Made by a program: the position numbers and the translations under genes. Positions 15,729 through 21,406 of a DNA stretch of 22,771 bases are shown piece by piece. Origin of the DNA: Prosthecobacter debontii (lineage in GTDB: Bacteria > Verrucomicrobiota > Verrucomicrobiia > Verrucomicrobiales > Akkermansiaceae); the NCBI GenBank assembly GCA_945885485.1, contig CAMCYT010000009.1:1-22771 (forward strand), written 5' to 3'. Below the pieces are notes generated by a model that saw nothing but the letters and a program-made list of their open reading frames with translations, was not told the DNA's origin and did not search any database. The first letter of the stretch is position 1, and every line of letters begins with the position of its first letter.

Positions 15729-15835
15729 GGGTGTTTTTTAGATTTTCTAGATAAACCCACAAAAAATTTCGAATTGTGCCCCGTTTCCCGGGGGGGATAT
15801 AAGCCACGCAAGTGGTGGAGCGGGGCGCAATTCGA
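15729..15835. ncRNA. Structured element copy 2 (15-bp helix enclosing a GCAA hairpin)
   Basis: A leading stem-loop GGGT (15729-15732)/ACCC (15755-15758) with inner TAGA/TCTA is followed by a 15-bp helix TCGAATTGTGCCCCG (15769-15783)/CGGGGCGCAATTCGA (15821-15835), broken only by one G-U pair. Inside it sits CCAC-GCAA-GTGG (15804-15815), a GNRA tetraloop hairpin. CCCCG (15779-15783) can also pair with the nearby CGGGG (15789-15793), an alternative fold. Sequence shared with copy 1 includes ATTTC, GCCCCG, TTCCCGGGGG and the flanking ACAA. It ends about 140 bases before the riboflavin synthase ATG. Confidence 0.5.
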
Positions 15836-15975
15836 CTCTCTTGATACTTTTATCAGAGACTTCTTTTTCGGGATTTACCTGATGAATGAATCCGTGGGTG
15901 ACAGCAGGCGAGCGATGTGGGATGAGTCTTTGCGTGGACGATCAGGATGCGTCCGATTATTTATTTGCCGATTTT

Positions 15976-16563
15976 ATGTTCACCGGTCTTGTCGAATCAT
16001 TGGGAAAAGTTGTTTCACTGGAGAATCGCGGTGAGCAGGCGTGGCTAAACTTATCTATTCCATTCGCGGCGGACTTGCAGCTAGGTGATTCGGTTGCGGT
16101 GAATGGATGCTGCTTAACTGTGGCGGAGCTCAACGAGATTTCGATCAGATTTGATGTATTGGCACAGACTTTACGGGTCACTTCTTTGTGTAATCTCAAA
16201 GCTGGATCCATCGTCAATCTGGAGCGCGCACTGCGGGTGGGAGACCGCTTGGGTGGGCATTTTGTGCAGGGTCACGTCGATGCAGTGGGAGAAATTCTTT
16301 CGCTTTCAGAAAACGGCCAAGATCATGTTTTGGAAGTTTCCTTACCGCCCGAGATTGAGCGGCTGTGTGTGGCCAAAGGCTCGATCTCGATCGATGGAAT
16401 TTCACTGACGATCGCGGAGTTGAAAAAAGAGTCGGCCGTTTTTTGGATCACGCCACATACCTTTTCGCACACGAATCTACACGCGTCCAAAGTCGGCGAC
16501 ACCGTGAACTTAGAAGCCGATATGTTAGCGAAACACGTCGCTGCCCTGATGGCGAAATCTTAA
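15976..16563 (+). CDS. ribE: Riboflavin synthase, alpha chain
   Basis: This 195-residue protein condenses two molecules of 6,7-dimethyl-8-ribityllumazine into riboflavin plus the pyrimidinedione. It shows the two tandem lumazine-binding barrels: the first starts at the invariant MFTGLVE, with NGCCLTV in the active site; the second contains GGHFVQGHVDAVG and DGISLTI. The end has the expected C-terminal helix (NLEADMLAKHVAAL). The frame stays open for 30 codons upstream to 15886, but the family always begins MFTG(L/I)VE, so the ATG at 15976 is the start. It stands alone, without other rib genes, downstream of a long structured non-coding region and convergent with the FGE gene after only 15 bases. 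A recognisable FMN riboswitch is missing. Confidence 0.96.
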   Translation: MFTGLVESLGKVVSLENRGEQAWLNLSIPFAADLQLGDSVAVNGCCLTVAELNEISIRFDVLAQTLRVTSLCNLKAGSIVNLERALRVGDRLGGHFVQGHVDAVGEILSLSENGQDHVLEVSLPPEIERLCVAKGSISIDGISLTIAELKKESAVFWITPHTFSHTNLHASKVGDTVNLEADMLAKHVAALMAKS

Positions 16564-16578
16564 CTCTCTACTCTCTGC

Positions 16579-17634
16579 TTATAAATCTTTCGCGCAGCGG
16601 AATCCTGTGTGGCTGGCGGGGGAGTCTTCTTCTACGGAATGCCGCGCTGCAGGACGGTAGCGCATGCAATAAGAGATGTGGCATAGAAACGACCCGCCCT
16701 TGGTGACGTGGTTGGCAGCTCCCTGACCTTTGCGGCCACTCGTGCGATTGATCCAAGTTTCCGGGCCTTTGGGATCGCACGATTTGCATTTACTTGGATA
16801 TTCCGGATCGTAGAAGTCCGAGCAAATTTCCCATGCGTTTCCTGCCATATCGTATAGGCCGTAGCCGTTAGGTTCGTAGGATTTCACGGGAGCAGAACCG
16901 ATGAAACCGTCCTCGCCTGTGTCTTTGGTCGGGAATGTGCCATGAAATGTATTAGCCATCCATTGATCGCCGGGCTTGAGCTCATCGCCCCACACATATA
17001 TTTTTCCAATCAAGCCACCACGCGCAGCAAATTCCCACTCGGCTTCTGTAGGTAGGCGTTTTCCAGCCCATTTTGCGTAAGCGGATGCATCTTCAAAATT
17101 CACGCATACAACCGGATGACTGCCTATATTGGAAATATCTGTTCCCTCGCCGAGTGGATGACGCCAATTCGCGGTCGTGTCCCAGCGCCACCACGTTAAT
17201 GCTGAACTTGGATCTTCTAGGCTGCCGGTAAATTCTTTGGGCGGAGAGAAAACGATAGAGCCTTGGTTGAAAGGAGGTTTTGGCAAGTAAGGCAGAGCTT
17301 CTGCGGGAAAATCTTCTATCTTCGCCTCACGCTCTGCGTAGGTGACGTAGCTGGTCGCTTTGATGAAAGCTGCAAACTGATCATTCGTCACCTCAGTTTC
17401 ATCCATCCAGAAACCTGTAACTTGAATTTTTCTGACCGGTGCTTCTTCAGGAAAACGTTTACTGCCATAAGGAGTCTCAAATTCTCCGACGGAGCCCATC
17501 GTTGTTTCACCGCCGAAGATTTTCAGCATCCCATCTTTCTTCTCGAAAGCGGATGCTGTGGAGATTTCATTTTTTCCGCAGGAGGATAAAACAGCGGCGG
17601 AAGTGAGGATGAAAAAAGCGCGGAGAAGGTTCAC
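16579..17634 (-). CDS. Formylglycine-generating enzyme (SUMF1/FGE), predicted lipoprotein
   Basis: A 351-residue FGE-sulfatase-domain protein that is a good match to true FGE rather than a generic SUMF1-like domain. It has ANWRHPLG, GKRLPTEAEWEFAARGGL, TGEDGFIGSAPV, NGYGLYDMAGNAWE and the C-terminal GGSFLCHISYCMRYRPAAR, whose two cysteines (C318 and C323) correspond to the copper-binding catalytic pair of human and Streptomyces FGE. FGE oxidises the cysteine of C-x-P-x-R motifs in sulfatases to formylglycine using O2. The N-terminus is a lipoprotein signal (FFILTSAAVLSSC, lipidated Cys19), implying a membrane-anchored, periplasmic location. Start is a GTG at 17634. Two sulfatases with target motifs lie 4-7 kb away. 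It is convergent with ribE and divergent from queD. Function firm, location inferred. Confidence 0.92.
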   Translation of the reverse strand: MNLLRAFFILTSAAVLSSCGKNEISTASAFEKKDGMLKIFGGETTMGSVGEFETPYGSKRFPEEAPVRKIQVTGFWMDETEVTNDQFAAFIKATSYVTYAEREAKIEDFPAEALPYLPKPPFNQGSIVFSPPKEFTGSLEDPSSALTWWRWDTTANWRHPLGEGTDISNIGSHPVVCVNFEDASAYAKWAGKRLPTEAEWEFAARGGLIGKIYVWGDELKPGDQWMANTFHGTFPTKDTGEDGFIGSAPVKSYEPNGYGLYDMAGNAWEICSDFYDPEYPSKCKSCDPKGPETWINRTSGRKGQGAANHVTKGGSFLCHISYCMRYRPAARHSVEEDSPASHTGFRCAKDL

Positions 17635-17736
17635 GGCAAAAACCTACGCTTTCGGGGGATTCTTTTCATCATAAAAAACTGCCCAAAGCTTTGGCTTCCT
17701 CTGGCGCGAAGAAAATGGCTAATCTCTCAGCAAGCG

Positions 17737-18102
17737 ATGAAAGCAAGACTCACCAAAGATTTCCGATTCGAGGCCGCACACACACTCCCGAGTTTGCCGG
17801 AGGATCATAAATGCCGACAAATGCACGGTCATAGTTTTAAAATCGAAATTTCCATTGAGGGCGAAGTCGATCCGACGATCGGTTGGATTTATGATCACAA
17901 ACTCATTTCCAACGCGATGAATCCGTTACTCGAGCAACTGGATCATGCTTATCTGAATGACATTGAGGGCCTCGAAAGCCCGACCATTGAGATCATGGCT
18001 GGCTGGTTTTGGAAAAAACTCGCACCACATCTCCCCGGCCTTGCGGAGATCGTCATCTTCGAAACCCCGACCGCGCGTTGTTCCTTCAAAGGTGAGTTTT
18101 GA
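17737..18102 (+). CDS. queD: 6-carboxy-tetrahydropterin synthase QueD
   Basis: A 121-residue member of the 6-pyruvoyl-tetrahydropterin synthase fold, the usual QueD length. It converts 7,8-dihydroneopterin triphosphate to 6-carboxy-tetrahydropterin, the second step toward the queuosine precursor preQ0. Zinc ligands are H15 in FEAAH and H30/H32 in MHGHSF; the catalytic Cys is C26 in KCRQMHGH. The middle Asp-His pair lies in LDHAYLND, and the pterin-anchoring Glu lies in the ending IFETPTARCSFKG. The C-x3-HGH spacing and the ESPT segment fit QueD better than the eukaryotic PTPS. No other queuosine gene is adjacent. It diverges from the FGE gene across a 102-bp gap that must hold both promoters, and tRNA-Pro follows on the same strand. 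Confidence 0.92.
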   Translation: MKARLTKDFRFEAAHTLPSLPEDHKCRQMHGHSFKIEISIEGEVDPTIGWIYDHKLISNAMNPLLEQLDHAYLNDIEGLESPTIEIMAGWFWKKLAPHLPGLAEIVIFETPTARCSFKGEF

Positions 18103-18229
18103 TAGCGGAGAGCTCGGAGGATAGAGGGGAGAGAAAGAGCTAATGGCTCAGTGTTTTAAGGAAAAATCCATCATGTGAGAAATAGTCTTGCGCTGTGGCG
18201 TGGCTTACATCAATTTCCCCGCCCCGCAA

Positions 18230-18306
18230 CGGGACGTAGCTCAGCCTGGTAGAGCGCCTGCTTTGGGAGCAGGATGTCGTCAGTTCGAATCTGGCCGTCC
18301 CGACCA
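18230..18306 (+). tRNA. tRNA-Pro (anticodon UGG), CCA encoded
   Basis: A full cloverleaf of 77 nt can be drawn. The acceptor is CGGGACG/CGTCCCG with discriminator A and an encoded CCA, the D arm GCTC/GAGC, and the anticodon stem CCTGC/GCAGG around loop TTTGGGA (anticodon TGG, reading proline CCN). The T arm GTCAG/CTGGC encloses TTCGAAT, with one G-U pair. The last 15 bases before the discriminator (18288-18302) recur at 18462-18476. A strong hairpin follows the CCA end by four bases. Confidence 0.96.
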
Positions 18307-18476
18307 TTTTAAAACCTCCCTGCAAGGGAGGTTTTAACTATGCGGGTGGCCCGTTCGAACTCTTTCGCTCCGCGAAACGTTCGACTGCCGAGTTTTGTGA
18401 AACACAAAACATTCCTCCCATCCGCGAAGCGCTGACCGCAGGGAGGTTTCAAAGAAACCTCAATCTGGCCGTCCCG
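18288..18476. repeat. 15-bp direct repeat of tRNA-Pro 3' end (attachment-site-like)
   Basis: AATCTGGCCGTCCCG, the end of the T arm and acceptor 3' strand of tRNA-Pro (18288-18302), is repeated exactly at 18462-18476, 174 bases downstream, in the same orientation. Integrases that use tRNA 3' ends create exactly this arrangement. The span between copies is too short for a working element and holds only the terminator and a second CCTCCC/GGGAGG hairpin, so it is either a relic or an aborted tRNA duplication. Confidence 0.6.
18311..18335 (+). terminator. Intrinsic terminator after tRNA-Pro
   Basis: AAAACCTCCC (18311-18320) and GGGAGGTTTT (18326-18335) form a perfect 10-bp stem with a TGCAA loop, ending in TTTT, directly after the encoded CCA. 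The same CCTCCC/GGGAGG pair reappears around 18414-18447 with a longer loop, as if this tail had been duplicated. Confidence 0.8.
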
Positions 18477-18492
18477 CTGGTGGGAACGCCGA

Positions 18493-18558
18493 CGCCCTCG
18501 TCGGCATTAGAATAGGAAATCTCTCAAGCAGTTAAGAAAATACATGCCGACGAGGGCG
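18493..18558. repeat. Perfect 15-bp inverted repeat between tRNA and MBL gene
   Basis: CGCCCTCGTCGGCAT (18493-18507) and ATGCCGACGAGGGCG (18544-18558) are perfect complements separated by 36 bases. The left arm also self-pairs (GCCGAC/GTCGGC). Lying 12 bases beyond the 3' end of the minus-strand MBL gene and downstream of tRNA-Pro, it could serve as a transcript 3' end for both. The GC-rich 'cgacgagggcg' sequence looks like a REP-like dispersed element. Confidence 0.6.
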
Positions 18559-18570
18559 ACGCCACCCCCA

Positions 18571-19932
18571 CTAAATATCAAACTCCACACCCGGCTCAGG
18601 TATAATCACCTCAGTGCCAGGTAAGCGACTTTCCAGCTCCTGTTTGAACCACGCCATCGCTCCCTCGTCACCATGAACGAGGAAAATTTTCTTCGGCTTC
18701 ACGCGCACCGCGAAATCAGCGATCGCATCGCGGGTGGAGTGGCCGGAGAAATCGAAGATCCGGACTTCGCAGTTCAGTTTCACTGGCGGGTAAGCGGGAT
18801 CGAGCTCGACCATATCGCCGGGTTTCGCGGCGCGTATTTTTCCACCGGGAGTTTCTGAGTCCGCGTAGCCAACGAAGAACAACGCGTGCTTTTTATTCTC
18901 CAATACTCCTTGGCGGGCGAAATTGTTAGAAACGGTTTTTTCACTCATCATCCCGCTGGAGAGCGCGTAGATGCAGCCGTTATTGAAAGGGATGGGACCT
19001 ACGCGCTTCTTGTTGCCGCCAGCGAGTTCCATGTCCGTCAGGAATTTAAAGCCGCGTCGGTTACGGCGGGAGACATCGGAAAACTTATCGTAAATCGTAG
19101 TCATCTTGGTGCTGAGTCCACCGATGTAGACTGGTGCTTTCTCATGGATCAGCCCTTCTTCTTTAAAACGTTGAAGCATCGCTAAAACCTCTTGGGTTTT
19201 ACCCATCGCGAACACGGGAATCAGCGCCGATCCACCACGTTTTAACACCCGATTGATCGCCTCTGCGAATTCATTTTCCTCTGCACGTCGTGAGTAATCT
19301 GCTCGCCGCGCTTGCTCACCACGGGTGGTTTCCACAATCAGCACATCGACTTGTTCTTCCGGAAAAACTGCGCCTTTCTGCAAGGTACTGTCTTCGAAAT
19401 TTACGTCTCCCGTGTAGAAAACTTTTTTGCCTTCCGCCTCAAACATCACACCTACCGAGCCGAGGATATGTCCCGCATCGTAAAATTCCGCTTTGAGTTT
19501 TCCTGCATCGTCGACATCGAATTTTCGTCCGACATTGCGGCGCTCGAGCATGCCTTTCATTCGATCAATTTGACCGTGCACGAAAAACGGGTATTCGACA
19601 ATTCCCAACTCGGTGCGTTTGCTTTCCATCACGTTGACCGAATTGTGCAGCATCGCGCAGGTAAGCTCGGCGGCTTCCGGGGTGAGGAAAACTTTTGCAC
19701 GCTTTTGGTGCTCTACGCAAACCGGCAGGGTCCCGACGTGATCCAAGTGCGAATGGGTGACAAAAATCGCTTCTGCGGTATCGTCTTCGATCAGCTCGTA
19801 ACGGGGTTTCGCGGTCACGCCTTCTTCTTTCGGATGCATTCCCGCATCGAGGATCACTCTGACGCCATCGGCATCCAATACATACGAATTTGCGCCGATC
19901 CCGACGTCTCTGCAGATGCTTTTGAAAATCAT
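18571..19932 (-). CDS. MBL-fold beta-CASP protein (RNA-processing exonuclease type)
   Basis: A 453-residue metallo-beta-lactamase-fold protein of the beta-CASP group, relatives of CPSF73 and bacterial/archaeal RNA nucleases. Zinc motifs are HSHLDH (60-65), AGHILGS and GDVNFED. The beta-CASP insert covers the middle third (IPVFAMGKTQEVLAML onward). The closing part has DFSGHSTRDA and IFLVHGDEGAM, the typical RMMBL ending. Such enzymes cut or degrade RNA using two zinc ions; the target here is unknown, and the family has also been linked to DNA repair. I prefer the ATG at 19932 (MIFKSICRDVGIGANSYVL) to the longer ORF beginning at 19971, because the domain begins at once from there. It has no signal peptide and is separated from rlmN by 371 bases of repeat-rich spacer. 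Confidence 0.9.
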   Translation of the reverse strand: MIFKSICRDVGIGANSYVLDADGVRVILDAGMHPKEEGVTAKPRYELIEDDTAEAIFVTHSHLDHVGTLPVCVEHQKRAKVFLTPEAAELTCAMLHNSVNVMESKRTELGIVEYPFFVHGQIDRMKGMLERRNVGRKFDVDDAGKLKAEFYDAGHILGSVGVMFEAEGKKVFYTGDVNFEDSTLQKGAVFPEEQVDVLIVETTRGEQARRADYSRRAEENEFAEAINRVLKRGGSALIPVFAMGKTQEVLAMLQRFKEEGLIHEKAPVYIGGLSTKMTTIYDKFSDVSRRNRRGFKFLTDMELAGGNKKRVGPIPFNNGCIYALSSGMMSEKTVSNNFARQGVLENKKHALFFVGYADSETPGGKIRAAKPGDMVELDPAYPPVKLNCEVRIFDFSGHSTRDAIADFAVRVKPKKIFLVHGDEGAMAWFKQELESRLPGTEVIIPEPGVEFDI

Positions 19933-20303
19933 TACTAAGCGCACCCTCCGCAATATGGAGATGGCTGTCAATGCACTGTGACGCAGTGGTAGGGTTTCAA
20001 TTTTTCACCGCGGAGTCGCAGAGGTCGCCGAGGGACGCAGAGCTGGGCTTGATATGTCAGTTAGTGAGTAAATTTGGAGTGAGGCTTGAGATACTCTTCC
20101 TTTGCGTCTTAGCGACTTTGCGCGAGATCTTTCTGTGATGCAGCCGGTCACAGACCGGCTCTCCTATACAATCCGCTCAGCGGTTTCTTGTGCCATTCAA
20201 GGTTTTAAACCTCATTTGATGGAGTGTGGCGCGCTAGCCCAAATCAAAAATCAACATTCGTAAATCATCAATCGTCAATCCAGCCGGTCGCAGACCGGCT
20301 CTC
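19933..20303. other. 371-bp repeat-rich intergenic spacer
   Basis: No gene is visible. The spacer holds the stock phrases 'caccgcggagtcgcagag' (about 20007-20024) and 'ctttgcgtcttagcgacttt' (about 20100-20119), and one of the two copies of the 51-bp CCGGTC-hairpin repeat (20141-20191), with the start of the second from 20281. The 5' part presumably holds the promoter of the beta-CASP gene, which reads away from it, but I cannot pick hexamers with confidence. Confidence 0.6.
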
Positions 20304-20331
20304 CTATACGATCCCCTCAGCGGTTTCTTGT
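20141..20331. repeat. Two copies of a 51-bp repeat, one overlapping the rlmN 3' end
   Basis: The segments 20141-20191 and 20281-20331 are alike at 48 of 51 positions. Each begins with a small palindrome, AGCCGGTC-(A/G)CA-GACCGGCT, able to fold as an 8-bp hairpin, followed by CTCCTATAC. The second copy runs through the rlmN stop codon into its last codons. The first copy therefore carries a displaced fragment of the rlmN 3' end. Confidence 0.8.
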
Positions 20332-21401
20332 TTGAGGCGAAGCTGACCGCAGGCGGCATCGATGTCGTGGCCTTTTTCGATGCGCAGGGTTGCGGTGACT
20401 CCGGCTTGTTTCAGAACGTCTTGGAACGCACGGCAGTGGGAGAGTGCGGGGCGTTCCCATTCCAAACCCTCAACGGTATTGTAGGGAATGAGATTTACCT
20501 TAGCTGAAATGTTACGCGCGTGGCGAGCGAGGATGGCGGCTTGTGCTAGGTCGTCGTTGACGCCTTTGATCAGAATATACTCCAGGGTGAGCTTTTGCTT
20601 TTTGGTGGAGTTCCAGTGCGCGAGCGCATCTAACAATTCCGCCACTGGGTATTTTTTGTTTACCGGCATGATGCGGTTGCGGACTTCATCGGTTGCACCG
20701 TGGAAGGAGATCGCGAGACGGATCTGCTGCGGATGATCGGCGAGCTGGCGGATTTGTGGAGCGAGGCCGGAGGTGGAAATTGTGAGATGTCGCGCACCGA
20801 GGTGCAGGGTTTCGGGTCCGGTGATAAGCGCGATCGCGGCCATGAGGTTGTTGAAATTCGCCATGGGTTCGCCCATGCCCATGAACACGAGGTTGTCCAC
20901 GCGTTCGCCGGAAATTTGTTCGGCTGCAAGGACTTGGCCGGCGATTTCCGAGGCGTCGAGGTTGCGCGTATAACCGGCGAGGCCGGATGCGCAGAATTTG
21001 CAGCCGTAAGCGCAGCCGACCTGTGAGGAAACGCAGAGCGTGCGGCGATCCGATTTTTCACCGTAGAGCGCGGGGTTGGCGGGGATGAGAACCGATTCGA
21101 TGTAACGGCCGTCGTGGAGTTTGAAGAGAAACTTGCGGGTGGTGTCTTCGCTGCCTTGGGTTTTCGCGTGGGTGAGCGCGGTGATGCGAAATGAAGTCGC
21201 GAGCTTTTCCCGCAACGTGGCGGAGAGGTTGGTCATTTGGTCAAACGAGGTGACCTTTTTTTTCCAAACCCAATCGAGGATTTGTTTAGCGCGGAACGCG
21301 GGCTCCTGATTTCCGGCAAGCCATTCCGAGAGCTCTTGCGGAGAGAGTCCCGGCAAGGCAGGCACGGTGGGTAGTTTGGAAATCGATGGGAATTCAGACA
21401 T
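20304..21401 (-). CDS. rlmN: 23S rRNA/tRNA adenine-C2 methyltransferase RlmN
   Basis: A 365-residue radical-SAM methyltransferase that methylates C2 of A2503 in 23S rRNA and of A37 in some tRNAs. The iron-sulfur motif C-x3-C-x2-C is C130-AYG-C134-KF-C137. C351 in DAACGQL is in the position of the catalytic Cys that carries the methylene intermediate. Conserved VFMGMGEPMANF (GGEP-type SAM contact), SISTSG-like ISTSGLAP and LAISFHGA are present, as is the N-terminal helical RNA-binding domain ending in ILDWVWKK. Length is normal. The ATG at 21401 lies 5 bases after the stop of the SHD1-peptidase gene upstream (ending 21407), so the two could be cotranscribed. The last ~9 codons (QETAEGIV plus stop) come from the 51-bp repeat. 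Confidence 0.96.
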   Translation of the reverse strand: MSEFPSISKLPTVPALPGLSPQELSEWLAGNQEPAFRAKQILDWVWKKKVTSFDQMTNLSATLREKLATSFRITALTHAKTQGSEDTTRKFLFKLHDGRYIESVLIPANPALYGEKSDRRTLCVSSQVGCAYGCKFCASGLAGYTRNLDASEIAGQVLAAEQISGERVDNLVFMGMGEPMANFNNLMAAIALITGPETLHLGARHLTISTSGLAPQIRQLADHPQQIRLAISFHGATDEVRNRIMPVNKKYPVAELLDALAHWNSTKKQKLTLEYILIKGVNDDLAQAAILARHARNISAKVNLIPYNTVEGLEWERPALSHCRAFQDVLKQAGVTATLRIEKGHDIDAACGQLRLKQETAEGIV

Positions 21402-21406
21402 CGCAC

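Larger units (their letters stand above)
15237..15975. other. 739-bp gene-free region between FAD oxidoreductase and riboflavin synthase
   Basis: No convincing coding sequence lies here. The 77-codon + ORF at 15248-15481 and the 106-codon minus ORF at 15241-15561 are AT-driven, lack family motifs and overlap each other antisense. The region holds promoters for two divergent genes, two related hairpin elements (15458-15562 and 15729-15835) and, between them, a set of overlapping inverted repeats (15637-15697). I looked for the conserved FMN (RFN) riboswitch core expected before a riboflavin gene and did not find it. Confidence 0.6.

Noticed and set aside
15886..15975. N-terminal extension of riboflavin synthase by 30 codons
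   Set aside because: The family starts MFTGLVE at 15976; the extra residues are leader sequence that happens to be open.
15237..15975. FMN (RFN) riboswitch upstream of ribE
   Set aside because: Expected because of the gene, but the conserved RFN core blocks are not visible by eye. Left as a check rather than a call.
18140..18325. 61-codon minus-strand ORF containing GTARFELTTSCSQ
   Set aside because: It is the antisense translation of the tRNA-Pro gene, a well-known spurious protein pattern in annotations.
19312..19938. 208-codon + ORF opposite the beta-CASP gene
   Set aside because: Antisense shadow; the minus-strand protein has intact zinc motifs across the same stretch.
19998..20331. 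CRISPR array
   Set aside because: Repeats here are few, unevenly spaced and degenerate, with no spacer-repeat alternation and no cas genes.
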